Shown here in pieces: positions 38,746 through 51,269 of a DNA stretch of 64,000 nucleotides; positions within the stretch are counted from its first letter, which is position 1; each line of letters begins with the position of its first letter. Origin of the DNA: Glossina fuscipes (taxonomy: Eukaryota; Arthropoda; Insecta; Diptera; Glossinidae); the NCBI RefSeq assembly GCF_014805625.2, contig NW_023998440.1, positions 2,082,993 through 2,146,992 on the forward strand. The letters run 5' to 3'. Under the pieces are notes generated by a model, which had not been told where the DNA came from, ran no database searches, and saw nothing but the letters and a program-made list of their open reading frames with translations. A program made the position numbers and the translations under genes.

Positions 38746-40984
38746 AAAAGAACCATGACAGATTCGTGATCTTCCTGTGGCACACAAAGAAACCCATTCC
38801 ATCGCAAGGGGCATGAAAAAGATGCGATTCCCATAGAAGTCAAAGCGCAGGCCAACGGCAAGCGAAAATATTTATAAAATCTCCTGGGGAGAGTGTAACA
38901 TTGCATCCTATTCGACGTAAATCTGTGCAATCAGGAAAAAAGCTTTTGGTGGCAGATTTTGTATTGCGTGCCGAACCAGAGAAGATGCCGAACTTCGTAA
39001 GAATCCTAAACTTGAGAGCCTAGGAACACGGGTGAGTGCGGATTGCCCAGGCAACACTAACTAAATATGGAAGGAAATGTAACCAATAAGTACTTTATAG
39101 GCTTACATACTAACTGTTTTGATACTTACTGATGTTGCGTCAAGTATAAAAATGTTACTTATACGTTATTGAAAAACTGGGAGGGAACGGGCTCTCTGAG
39201 GAAGATAAGGGTTCAAAACAAAGGCCGTATTTTATTAGAGTAGTAGGGTTTTTGTACACTTTACTTATACTTTATTTACATATTAACATAAAGGAGAGAC
39301 AATTACAATACAAGTTTTCTGTAAGGCGATCTAATCACGTATCATTGTATTGTTTGAAAATGATATTATGACGTGATGATCGCGTGTATTGCAAACTGTT
39401 CCTCAGTATAAATTATTAAAGTTCAAGTACAAACGTTTAAAATGTAACAAGACAAGAATATGTACCACAAGCTTATTTAGGTTGTGACAGCTCTCTTATC
39501 AAATGTAATTAACCTTTCTGGCGAAGACGCTACTACTAAGAGGAGTAATTAATCATCAAATTCTTGAGCTTAATGCGGGTCACTCCTTATTTTAATCTGC
39601 AAGTTGTATACTTTAAAAAGTGTTCTCAACTTATAAAGCGTATTTAATGAACCTTACAAACTTTCAACGAGTCATATACACTTGTGGCTGCGCTTGCTGT
39701 CGCAAACAAAAAAAAAAGAAGGGAAAGATCTTTTCCTACAAATTAAATGATGCATATATGAAATATTAAAATATATATACGTATAATTTAAATATGTACG
39801 CATGGGCGTTTGCAAGCGTGGATGAGTATGTCTTCTGCACTCAATTACATTTTTAGATTTTGTTGATTTATGTTCTTAACCCCTTTATATATATATTTAC
39901 TAAGGGCTAACAACGCAAAACGCACAAAGGCTTGAAAGAAATCTCTTGCAAATTTTAACTATCATTGATAGCAGTAAACACTATTCTAACTATAGTTACC
40001 ACTACTACTACTATTGCTAATGTGACTGCGATGCTACCACTGTCTCTGCTCTCTACTATTACTACTACAATTACTCTACAATCAGTATAAACTTGGAACT
40101 ACGAATGCTGAAAAGTAAATTAGATGGAACAAGTCAACAAGCACTCGAGTCATTAGTTTGCTTTCTTCTTTCTTACTCTTGCTTTCAAGCAACACGCACA
40201 CAATAACATGCTCAAGTTCAACGCAATTCAACTCAATGGCATTAGCAGAAAGCAGCTGTACTAGCAGCAGCAGCACACAATTGATGATGGTAGCTACTAC
40301 CATATATAGTACATATATATAAATATATTTCAGCTTGAAAATAGTACAGAAGAGTAAGCGAGAGGCCATTGCAAACAGATTTTTGCAAATAGATTCTAAC
40401 ACCACAAAACTTTGGCTTCCAGCTTAAAAACATTTATCTTTTTATTTCTATTTATTTTTTTCTTTTTATCAAGAAAGGAAAAGAAACACAAATAAAAAAA
40501 AGAACGATGTATTTATAAAACCTCCGCTAGTCACAAGCGCATTTATATATGCGTTATCTCTCTGTTTTTCTTTTTCGCTGTTGTAGCCTGCAGTGTAACG
40601 ATATGTTGCAAGATTTTGTGATACCAATACATAGAAAAATCGAGGATTTTCTTTTCTCTTCTCCTTTTCTTTTTGATTTATAAATATAATAGGTAAATAT
40701 CAAATTTATACGAACAGATATAAGGATAATGTTTGTATGTGCTCAATTTACAGTTTACCGCCCACTGCGTGGGGAAAGTGCGGAATGTATGACAGTTTAA
40801 CATGAAATGAACTTTTAGCGACTGACTGCAAGCAGTGCGACACCAACACCTCTTATGTCAATCTATTACTCAGTGTGTCAAGAAACCTGTAGAGAGGTGA
40901 ATATTCGGGAAAAGAGATCCAAGGGAACAAACGCCTAAGGAAAAAGTATAATTTAAGGTTTGTACAAATTAAAAGCAAAACTTA
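38746..40984. other. Non-coding DNA, nothing recognised apart from triplet tracts
   Basis: The part at 38.75-39.06 kb is less AT-rich and includes a stop-free phrase, FCIACRTREDAELRKNPKLE, with a C-x2-C pair. I cannot place it in a family. Confidence 0.4.
39985..40080 (+). repeat. Decayed CTA/TTA triplet tract
   Basis: Repeated ACTACTACTACTATTGC-like triplets, interrupted by substitutions. A similar short GCAGCAGCAG segment lies at 40263-40274. Confidence 0.75.
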
Positions 40985-42040
40985 CTTGCAAACAGTGGCA
41001 GCGTAGCACGCATCGAGTTGATACCGATACACTAACAGTTCCCATTAAGACTTTCGATTAGAACTGGATCTCAGATTTAGACCTGAGTAAGAAAAATAGA
41101 CAATCCATTTATCACAAAAGCACAGAGGTTAACAAACGAATTAGAGCACAATTCACTAAAGTAACAACTTTTTTATTGACTACAATTTACTGCAACAAAA
41201 CAATTTACGTTAGATTCTTGAATTACTTTTAGTCATTTATTCCTCCGTTCGTCTACCCTACCGGCGATAAAATCGCCACTACTTCTCTGCTAAGCAATTA
41301 ACTACTATGACGGTTACGGCTGATAAGGTTACACAGCACTACGACTTACAGAAGAGGCCACGGAGAGTAAACGGATCATCCATATTCAAGGTTACTTATA
41401 GCACGTCACGCAATCCCGGCAACCCAAATACCCAACCCATTGTAATCTGAAATATGGAAACCACGGGGGTCAGCATGCCCAACTCTGACTTCGTCATGTA
41501 CCCTTATCACTGGGTAAAACTCCTCGGTGCATATCACAGTGATTGTGGCGACCTTAAACGCAGGTGCACTAAGTAATTAGAGGAACGGCGGAAGATTTTA
41601 CCCATTCACATCTGGTACTTCAGATTCGGAATCGGTCTTGCAAACTGGACGGCGCCAGCTATCGTTTACACGGAATTCATCGTTTGAATTTCGCCTATGT
41701 AAGCGTCATCGGCAGCGTAGAGAAGTTAACTTCAAGTTTGTCCGCCCATGCACTTACGCTTCCTAGGCTATAACTCATTATTACGTCCTACATTAATGTA
41801 AAATTGTTGAATAACGCCTCTCTAACTTGTTCCACTTGATTATTTATTATTATTATTATTTTCAAATGTTTGGACAGGAATTAAGAGAGTTACATTCGCC
41901 TTTGCGAGAATCTTGGGTGGCCATTGTCTTAACGATCCTCGCCGGAGGTCGTAGACGTACGGAAATCCATACCCCCTCGTGCTGCCAACTATTCACGATA
42001 CTCTTCACTTATAGTTTGTAAATATAAGGACTGAAAGCTT
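40985..42040. other. Less AT-rich block, probably decayed transposon
   Basis: Complex sequence without an open frame longer than about 64 codons, directly before the possible LINE remnant at 42.04-42.79 kb. It may belong to the same old element. GTGGCAGCG at about 40995 could be a primer-binding site of an LTR element, but nothing else supports that. Confidence 0.25.
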
Positions 42041-42790
42041 ATCGACAAAGAGAGGCTTAAAGCGTAACCTTGCGACAGGTGTTTTTCTTGGAAGCGCAAG
42101 AGCAGTATCGAAAGAAGTCCTAAAAAGCATAGATAGAAGTTTCTTCTATAAACACAGGGACATATTCTCCTTCCATGTAAGCCTCTCCTACGAAGACCAT
42201 CAAACTACACAGTTCTGACGGTACGGCAAAGTGAACTGGGGCACACATGGGTGTGTACTATTTTAATGCCGCTTTCTAAAGCAGTTTCCTAAAGAATGGA
42301 CAATGTTCTGGGTAGCCTTCTGGGACGTACAAAAAAACCAAATTGCAAGCGTGACTTGATTCGGGTATAGTCTGATAACGTCTCGAGCTATACGGGCGTA
42401 TAATAATTGAGTATATATAGTTCTTGGGTATCCACGGTGGTCAGGTTGTCCAAAGAAAGGCTACTACAATTAAGTAGGATTTACTCAGCATCAGATTATT
42501 GGAAGAATGCTATGTTTCCTGACTTCGAGGATTATCGAGGTGGCTACGGTTACAATGGAGTTTCCGGAGGACTTAACCAATGAGGTACTAGGTAGGACTC
42601 CGCTCTGAGCAAATTACAAGAATGACATGTGGAGCCTTCGAAGTGGTAAAAGATACTTTTGTAATTATTGTCCTAGTGTTGGGGAGGTGCCCATTATCAC
42701 TTATCTATTTAACTCATTGTGCCTTCGGACGCTGTGAGGTAAGGCTTCCATGGCAGGTACTCATGTGAAAACCACAGGAACCCGTCTCAA
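42040..42790 (+). pseudogene. Possible degenerate LINE 3' region (RNase H / C-terminal Cys segment)
   Basis: The block is less AT-rich than its surroundings and has several stop-broken frames that run in one direction. Late in it, a frame gives RYFCNYCPSVGEVPIITYLF followed by NSLCLRTL. The spacing (C-x2-C, then E, then a later C) recalls the C-terminal tail of R1/I/jockey-type LINE proteins. Upstream, a VLGYPRWSGCPKKG-like stretch could be the remains of an RNase H segment. No catalytic residues can be assigned, and the resemblance rests on spacing, not on a clear match. It could equally be another old transposon. Confidence 0.28.
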
Positions 42791-45110
42791 TGGTCAAAAG
42801 ATTCTTCTTCTGTTGTTTCACTGTCGCAGGTCTCTTCTTACATCACAATTGCATACATTTTTTTAATAGTATAATAAATATCTCAAATGTTATTTCCATG
42901 CCAGTCTCTGACGTAGAAAGTAACAAGCACAGAGAAAACAATAGTCAGTTTCATCGGTTTAATATTTTGCGGCTTGGGTTTTCAATGCTTTTTAATTATC
43001 GTATCGCAAGTTTAACTTTACTGATTCAACATACTTTAAGCAGAGGAGTAAAATTCAAGAAAATTATCAACTTTATGTTATGAATTGTTGTTGAAAATGT
43101 CATTTTTCACGATTCGATTTTCATGAAAATTAGTCGGTTTTCACAGGAACAAAATTAAATAAAGGGAAAAAGTAAGTGCGCATTCATGACGCATCATGCA
43201 GATGGTGGCTGACGAAAAAGGTTAAGAACACGGAGCACATAAGCAGAGAGAGTCAAAGTCAGTCGAAAGGACAATTTAAACCAATAATGTCATAAACATA
43301 AGTAAATTAAATAAAATCTACTCGATAATGATACGAACCTTTCAATCATTTTTTAACAGAGTTCCAGGAAGAAGAAAAAGAACGTAACTACAAATGTTCG
43401 CTATTTCTGAAAACACAGAAAAAAACATTTTTAAACTAATATATTTTAAATTATTTTCTAACAAGTTTTGTGAATTCAAAAATAAATTCCCTACCATCAG
43501 TAACTAAGTAGTCATATTAGAAAGCAGTTGCTTTCATTAAGACAAAAATTTTTATTTAATTTTATATTTTATTTCCTCGCTTAGAGAAGTTCCTCCTAAA
43601 TTAAAAATGAAAAATTCAGTTTAATCATAGCCTTAAGTTATTTTATTATTATGACTATAATGTTAAATTTACGTTCCTCTATCTACTGAAAAAAAGTTGC
43701 TAGTGAGGGAGAGGACGTCACAGATTCTTCTTGTTCTTTTCTTTTTACAAATAACTTCCTTTATATTTTAAGAACTTATAATTTGTAGCCCCGAGCTATT
43801 TGCTATGATTATGTGCTCATGTATATGAAGCATAAACCATTTCTTCGAATATTTATAACGATATATTTACGGATGGTAATATGAGTTTGTGTTAAATAAT
43901 TTTCAATAATAATACCAACCATTCCAAGATAGAAAAGCCAAAGCTTAGAAGAAGTGGAATATCTTAAAATTACCATAGGTTACCGAAATAGAGGGATTAG
44001 CAGGCGTTTTTGTCTCTTTCTCTCTCGCTCTTTGTCGCCTTAGTAACTGATAAGAAGACAGAGAAATGTTTTGCTTATAAACCTATTATTCAACCCCTTT
44101 TATAAAAAATTCAAAGTTAATTATTTCACTTATACGGTCATCAAGTTGGACGGCGGACTTCACTCAGGGCTTCGCAAAACCTATAATTAAAACTCAAGAT
44201 ATTTAATATAGAAGGAATCGTTTTAAAAGATATAGTTCTTGTTGCCAGGTAATCAATCGTAAGTCTTGACCTAAGCAAACCATAAAAATTATTCCCCGCC
44301 AAATGGACTTGTATTACAGTACTTACAGTCCTCACATATGAAGCTATGCAAAATTCCTCCTAATTTCGTGAAACAAACCTGTGTCGAGTTAAGTACCAGA
44401 GTACGCAAAAATAAGCCGTGTTCAAAAGGTAAGGCGAATTTTTATTTTCAGAATCTGCCAGTTTCGTATATCAATGCATTACCTTTTTTGTAAAAAACAA
44501 TTTTACACGCAAAAGAAGTTAACATTGGTGTTAAAATATCGCCTATTTTTACGGCAACATTTTACCCTATTTCTTGAACATCGTAATACGTCGTATACCA
44601 CCTATTTTCTTCTATGTGTAAAAGTGTTGCAAAAACCACTTTATACAAGGCTCTAATAGACATTTGATCAGATATGGGATGTAAATATTCTAGAGTTCGT
44701 TCGTTCGTCGTAAACCTCGACACTTTTTCTTGTTATTGATTTTTTTAATTTACGTTTTTCGTAAGTGTGCTTCGATATATCAAATGTGATACAAAAAGAA
44801 GGGTCGCCTTGATTTCCCTTGCGTCTAGTGGTCGGTCACATCGTCAGAATAATCTGAGAAAATTGTCTAATAATAGGTGTAGGGGAGTGTTACTTTTCGA
44901 TTTGCTCCAACTCCAGGTGAACATATGCACACACAAAATTTTCAAAATTCCGGAAGTGTATTGTAATCCAATTGGATAATTAAAAAGTGTTTTCTTTGGT
45001 ATTTTGCTAGTGTCTGCCTCGACAAAGCGAAGGGCTAGGGAAGCAGAATAATAAAAAGAATTTTCAATTGAAAAGAAAAAGTGAACTGTTCTTGTACTAT
45101 AAGCGTACGA
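42791..45110. other. AT-rich non-coding DNA
   Basis: No gene recognised. A segment at 44412-44444 (GTGTTCAAAAGGTAAGGCGA) resembles the end of some mariner elements but has no partner. Confidence 0.45.
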
Positions 45111-45138
45111 GCGTTATAGAGCGTTATAGAGCGTTATA
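45111..45138 (+). repeat. Three tandem copies of GCGTTATAGA
   Basis: Two perfect 10-bp units and a third truncated unit, just before the family 1 copy that borders tRNA-Glu. Confidence 0.9.
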
Positions 45139-45189
45139 TTATCTGAAAAGTTTACGTCACTTCGAATTTCTTTTCTAAACTTGTAGATT

Positions 45190-45748
45190 ACTAGAATGTT
45201 TGCGCAAACAAACAGCTGGCCAGACGAACAGGCGGACATGCTTAGGTGCATTCAAATCTTGAAACTGGCCAAGAATTTATACTTTATAAAGCTTGTTTCT
45301 GCGCGTTATAAAGGTATTGAAGAACATTTAAATTTTGATACATTATATCCGATAGGTTTGGCCAATTTATTCTACTTTTATACAGATACGATAACGACAA
45401 CCATAGAATATATGTTCAAATTTTTATGCATTTATCTGCCATAACACCAGTTTTCGTGGTGCGGTAAGCGCGCCCTTCACCGTTATGGCCCGTTTACAAT
45501 ATTACCCCGCGTCCACGGACTTTCAATATTTCTGCCAAATCTGAAATCGATAGCTTAATTTTTGTAATTACGAAAATGTTTGCAACAGACCTTCCACAGA
45601 TAGACGGACGAGTATGTTTAATGAATTTTTCGGAATTTGCTGATGATCAAGAAGACGTATAACTTGTGGGTTCTCCGAAGTTTCCCTCTGGGCGTTGCCA
45701 ACACTTGGACAAAAAGAAGGTAGCCTTCATTCTTTTGGGTACAAAAAT
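45190..45748 (+). mobile_element. Family 1 repeat, copy next to tRNA-Glu
   Basis: It shares AGGCGGACATGCTTAGGTGC, TGGCCAAGAATTTATACTTT, TTTCTGCCAAATCTGAAATC, GATAGCTTAATTTTTGTAAT and TTTCCCTCTGGGCGTTGCC with other copies. The right end is decayed. The left terminal repeat was not found, so this copy is probably truncated. It ends about 180 bp before the tRNA terminator. Confidence 0.6.
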
Positions 45749-45927
45749 GATAGATATGAACAAGTAGTATATAATACCGCTACACGGTACAATCATACAT
45801 CTTTGTCATTCTTTTGAATGCATTTTGCAACAAGTTTCATTTCAATTAAATATTAATATAAAAAACAAAGAACACAAAAATATATTGTTGCTGATCGATT
45901 TTTTATATATATTCACAATTCCGACGG

Positions 45928-45934
45928 AAAAAAA
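45928..45934 (-). terminator. Probable RNA polymerase III terminator of tRNA-Glu
   Basis: This is the first run of four or more T residues downstream of the tRNA on its own strand: seven T (seven A on the plus strand). Polymerase III stops in T runs of four or more. The nearer T run just past the tRNA is only three long. If transcription ends here, the precursor has a trailer of about 31 nt, on the long side. Confidence 0.6.
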
Positions 45935-45965
45935 CTCCGCAAAGCACAAACATTGCACTCTAAAG

Positions 45966-46037
45966 TTCCCATACCGGGAATCGAACCCGGGCCTTCTGGG
46001 TGAAAGCCAGATATCCTAGCCACTAGACCATATGGGA
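45966..46037 (-). tRNA. tRNA-Glu, anticodon TTC
   Basis: A complete 72-nt cytosolic tRNA lies on the minus strand and decodes GAA/GAG in translation. The seven-base acceptor stem TCCCATA pairs with TATGGGA, followed by a discriminator A. The anticodon stem TCTGG/CCAGA encloses the loop CTTTCAC, which gives anticodon TTC. The T arm reads CCGGG-TTCGATT-CCCGG, perfectly paired. The internal polymerase III promoter is intact: an A box near TGGTCTAGTGG and a B box GGTTCGATTCC. There is no intron and CCA is not encoded, as expected in eukaryotes. From memory it is the same as, or nearly the same as, fly tRNA-Glu. All stems pair and no base looks wrong, so it is probably functional. It stands alone: no other complete tRNA gene is in the window, and its 3' side faces a family 1 repeat about 180 bp beyond the terminator. 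Confidence 0.97.
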
Positions 46038-47556
46038 GGGCGAGTTAACTGCGCAATATGATGTATAAGTAGCCTACATACAATATTTATAATAAGGCAC
46101 AAAAACATTATGTATATAAGAGAGAACATATATTCAATAGCAACATAACTGCAACAAATATGTTAAATGAAAAAAAAATTGTATTGTACAATGCAAAGAT
46201 TACATATACAAAACGGATGCATATATATTATATTTTTGAAGGTCTATAAACATTATCTATTATAAGGAACATTTCGCCAGCAACATTAACGCAACAAAAC
46301 TAGTAGATAGAGCACAAAAACAATATATATGTAGGGAAAAATTAATAATATTTTGCTTTTAATAACATTAATAGGAAACATATGTATAGTAGAAAGTAGA
46401 GAAAATAATTATAATAAAAATTTTTTGGCAATAAATATGTAAATATATAAATATATAGCAATACAATGACAATTATCCAAAAAAGAGCCAAATTTATTTA
46501 TACAAAAATGTTCAAAGCAAACAAACGTACAACCGTGCACAAGTATTTCTGGTTTACCGCGAATACACTCACGCGATTATCTATTCAAAACATTATAGCA
46601 TAGCACACACATGTTATTAGTGTAGTCTTACCCACAGTTGCCGCACAAATTTTAATAAATGGTCTTTCACTCTCTCTTATGATCTTTAATATTATTTGTT
46701 TGTATCGGATGCTTCTTGCAAACCTAATAATTTTGCTGCGCAAATGTTGCTAACGAAATGTCTTATCTTATATTTATAATGTTTTCGACGTATATAAACA
46801 AGCATAATGTGTACATTGCACATATATATATTGTTTTATATGTGACACACTATCTATTAAAAAAAAAATGCATATCGTCTATCAGAGGATGTATTTCATA
46901 TTCAAGTATTATAGCACTATGAAAGCGAGCAAGAGAGCGAAAAAACCTAAATTAAAAAAATTACTGACTTTTCTTCCACAAATATGTGCAAAACTAGGCA
47001 TTACCATCATACGTATGAATATATGGAAAGAATTATCATTTTATTTTTGAAAATAGGGTAAAATCGAATGCCACGCCTATAAAAATTGTATAAAACTATT
47101 GAGGAGACGTACAAGGGGAGATGAATGCATATTTTTTATGCATTTATATAAAAAAGATTATATATTATAAAATAATGATAATCCCAGTTTATATATTACT
47201 AAGATATTACTAAGATAAATATCCTCATATATACTACGTGCTTTTTGTTTTTCCATTCCTTTGCCGCTACGCGAATACTCTATATAATCTTCGGTTTGGG
47301 CCAACAGTAGCGATTTAGGTGGTGCTTGCAAATGTTCTTCAATGTTCTTCACCGCCATACTTTTCCACAATATGTTCCTTCGTCTGAAAAAAAATAAAAT
47401 ATATTATTGCACGGTTGTAATTGAGATCTCTAAATACTTTACGAATTTTTATATCTTTGAACAATTTGATGCAAGATCCCTGCAGGGATGGTTAGGTTCG
47501 TCATGCGGTGAGTTCCTTGGATTATAATGTGCACCAACTGTGCAACAACCGCCCGA
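46038..47556. other. Very AT-rich DNA upstream of tRNA-Glu
   Basis: Long A/T-rich stretches with many TATA-like strings and no gene. A 14-bp palindrome ATCCCTGCAGGGAT lies at 47476-47489. Confidence 0.5.
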
Positions 47557-47907
47557 TGTCAATTATTTTCTCAAGTTGCATTTATATAAGATTTTTATAT
47601 TTCTTTAAAATATTTTTCCTCTTGAAATATATATTCCAGGTATTTCTTTGTTGACTTTTGCAATTTGACTATTTTCTACTTCAAAGATAAGTTTTTTGTC
47701 CTTAATATGAAGACCTAGCACCACCAGACCCAAAACGTCCACTCTTTCACTCACCCCGCGACCAACCCACTTTCTCTAACTTACCTAGCATTTATAAACC
47801 TGATCAAACTTCGGGTTAAACTAATTATTCTCAACTAATGCTGATTTCTCTTCACTCTAATTTCTCTTGACTTAATCCTAACTTTTTTAGCCTAACTTAC
47901 TCTAGCA
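47557..47907 (-). mobile_element. Possible LTR with adjacent polypurine tract
   Basis: On the minus strand, a polypurine tract GAAGGGGGAG (47908-47917) is followed at once by TG, the usual start of a retrotransposon LTR. A TG on the plus strand near 47557 would give a CA end about 350 bp away. This is only the boundary logic of an LTR. I saw no second LTR, primer-binding site, or gag/pol remnant. Confidence 0.22.
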
Positions 47908-48483
47908 CTCCCCCTTCGAGACGAAGAAGCTGTAAGACCGAAACGAAGGATGACTGTGGTTCCTCACAATACATACCTAAGATGTTGGTTTTAAATCAGT
48001 TTCGACTTGAAGGATGCATTCAATATAAGAAGGCACGTCTTAGTATAACAAAATAACAGCCAAGTTTCTATAATTTATTCTGTACAATCATGAAAAAAAT
48101 AATATATACATATATATATAATTTGACATCATATTTGTATGCCTAAATTAGTACTAATCAATAATATCAGGAAGAGAAAAAATTGAACATATTTTAAAGT
48201 TTTCTTTTATTATTGTATAAGAGAAATTCCCTACGCTAATAAACATTTTTGAACTACTACACACAAACTCAAAGAATTAATATGAAAGAAATCACAGTTT
48301 TATACTTCCTTTCATTTATACATGAGAACAAGCATCCTAAGCACATAAATATTTATAAATAAGTGAATTGATAATTGACAATAAGTAAACCTGTGCCTTG
48401 ACTTACACGATGGGCAAATGTTTTTGACAAACTTTTTACAAAGTAAAATCATATAAACAACAAGAATTGCTTTTGAATGCAAG

Positions 48484-48511
48484 TTGCCTTGCTGGTTGCC
48501 CAGCAAGGCAA
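48484..48511 (+). repeat. Perfect 12-bp inverted repeat (hairpin) with a 4-nt loop
   Basis: TTGCCTTGCTGG, loop TTGC, CCAGCAAGGCAA. The arms are GC-rich for this region and pair without mismatch. They are too short for a microRNA precursor. Function unknown. Confidence 0.7.
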
Positions 48512-50808
48512 AATATATAGAGAACTTTACGATGTATTTATTATAATCGCATAAAATGGTGTGAAGGGCTTGAATTAGTTTATTACTTTTTTGTTCATGA
48601 TTTTTAAAATTATTTTTAAAAAATGAAAACAAATTCAAAATAATTGATATCACTATAAATGCCCTTGGATTTTTACTGAGTTCGCTTCGTACCATTTCCT
48701 CTCTTTTTTTAAGACCTTGGTGCCAAACAACAGCTTGCAATCTTCTGCCTAGCTTTTGAGAAAATTCTGTTTAAGAGAAATTTCTTAAGCGATATGTTTC
48801 ATAGTAAGTAAAAGATTGCATGATTTCTTTCAAGATTTTCTCGCTCCGAATGTCTCTGAATATCAACGTAAGCCCTTTAGGAATATTTGTAGACTGCATT
48901 AATTTTTACAAGAATTTCTTTAAATACTCTCGATTTTTTTTTACACGGTAAATGCGTTCCTTAAAAATCCGTGCAAATAGCATCGTGTAAAAAAATAAAT
49001 GCGACATGTGGTAAATTTGGTTACATGTTCAACAATTTAAAAAAAGCTTACAAGTTAAAAAAACTTTTTATATTCTATTCAAAAAACCGTACAAAAAAAT
49101 TATAACGAAGTCCATATTACATGTTTATAAATCATAAACCATTAATAAAAAATTGAAATCGGTGTACAGTGAAAATACAGTCCATAAGTACATAAAACAT
49201 ATCAAAAACTAAAATTTAAATTAGAAATAAAAATCAATTTACCAACTATTCATTATTACTTGGTAAAGCGTGCACGTTTGTCTCGAACTGGATTAAAAAT
49301 GGTGCCATCAGCAGATATGTCGAGTAAGTATCCCACAACTGTCAGGTGTGAACAAATGTATGAATAATTTCGTTCGTTATTAATGCCTAGATAGCCGTAG
49401 AGCAAGTCACCACCACATATGTGACCATAAGCCGTCTGACTTCTCATCACAGTATTCCCTCAATTCTATTTTTTATTGCTATATATATAAGTTCCTCTGA
49501 AGCATTGCCGAACAAAAAATTTTCTTTGTCTCGTGCTAAAACGAAAAGTTCGTGTAAAAAAAGTGTATTTGTAGCATATAAAGCAACGTACAAGAGCTAG
49601 TGCCACCTCGTGTAATAGAAATTAATTAGAATCACAATCCTCTTATACCAAGAATACAAATAACACAAGTATTCTACGGAATACGGAAGTTCTAAAGATA
49701 TCCTATTTTGGTATATGCGCCCCTTGCGATTTTAGAAAAAAGGAAAGCAAAGAGGCGATGGAATAAGTACAATAAAAACGAAGTTTTAAATAGTTCTGCA
49801 TAGCAAATAAGGTGACTGCAATGCGTTGGTTCATTCCTCTCGAAGTGAGCTGTCTAACCAGATTTCTTAGCAAAATTATTGAACGAATAAGCTTCAAAAC
49901 AATTGCAAAACGATAATAATACTTAAAATTTTGTAGATATGAAATTTATTTCCGCGTTCAAAAAATCGTCTTAGACATATTCGATTGATTTATCTTCAAC
50001 ATCGTAGTCTCACAATTTAAGTCTTGTGACTCCCACAACCAAGCATGCCGAATGATTAAGGGGCGACTTTAAAACTAAGGATTAAATTTCATGTTCCTTC
50101 TCTGCCAATTTTATAAACTGCGCGTCCTACTAACTAGGAATGGTTAAAGCAGGGCATCGGACGACATAACACGACGCCGACTACTCGGTTCAGTGTGTAA
50201 TATTAAACGTAGCAACTTGTATATGTCGTCAGGCCATCATGGCCTTAGTGCCGATAAATGGGTTCGAAACGGCAACGGCATATCAAAATATGTCTTCCCT
50301 TGGTGTGCTGTGGAAAAAAGTTTTTTTTGACAAGTGGATTTGTGATTAAATTACATATTTCTCCATAATATCCATACGCAGCCGTTAATTTTATTTTTGT
50401 TTGCTATAGCTAGACTTAGTCCTTGCTGATATGTGCTTCTCATTATACATACTAATAAATTATTTTAATTTTTAAGTATACGATGGAAATGGCAAAGAAT
50501 TTATAAAAGAGGTGATCCGGAAACGTGGCGAACGGTTAAAAGTATTCATTTAACGTGCAAATCGAAGCATTGATGTTTGTGCCATTTAAGAATAGTTGTT
50601 GTTTGAACTAAGTGGCAAAAGGCCGAGAAACGGATATAGAAATGCAATTACGTCATATGAATCATTAACATTTAACATAGTAGCAATAATTTCATATTCA
50701 TAAAATATTTTCGTGCATATCCATGTGCGTACGTTTAGTGCAAGTTTTAGTGGCAAATGGGGAAAAGCTGAAAAAAAAAACTTTTGCATAGAAGTGCAAT
50801 ACATAGAT

Positions 50809-50849
50809 ACCATATATATATATACATCTGTATACATATATATATATTA

Positions 50850-50882
<33 letters not shown>
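50809..50882 (+). repeat. Compound TA-rich microsatellite
   Basis: Short TATATATA blocks with interruptions lead into a pure (TA)16 at 50851-50882. Confidence 0.93.
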
Positions 50883-50886
<4 letters not shown>

Positions 50887-51269
50887 TAGCCGGAAAACTT
50901 ATTTACACAGACAGCCATTATCAAATTATATTCTTCGCATAAATGTAATTTAAAAATTATGAAAATTACAAGAGAAAAAAATATTGTAACAACAGGGATT
51001 TACTTTTGCTATAATTTTTTTTCATCCACTAACATCCATCCGAATGTACACCCAAAATATATGCAGCAGTCATGTGTTCACTCATATTATTGTATCCATG
51101 CGTCTATAGTGCATCTAAGTGTATGATGTTTTTAGCAGCTCATTTCATTTATATGCTCCGTTGCTGTTATTACTGCTGCAATATTTGCCTGCAGTTACAC
51201 ATTGCAACACACTTGTAAATCCGACCATTGAATATATATTCATTTATTTATACAATATATAATATGGTA

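Larger units (their letters stand above)
47918..51267. other. AT-rich non-coding DNA
   Basis: It contains the 12-bp hairpin at 48484 and TA microsatellites near 50.8 kb. The 142-codon minus frame at 48312-48740 crosses the hairpin and has no recognisable domain; it is rejected as a gene. Confidence 0.5.

Noticed and set aside
48312..48740. 142-codon minus-strand frame as a gene
   Set aside because: The composition is rich in Ile, Lys, Phe and Asn, as expected of AT-rich DNA. It spans an inverted repeat, has no domain and no supporting context.
50224..50268. TGGCCTTAGTG plus GGGTTCGAAAC as a tRNA-like promoter
   Set aside because: The two boxes are only about 10 bases apart, too close for a tRNA or a polymerase III internal promoter.
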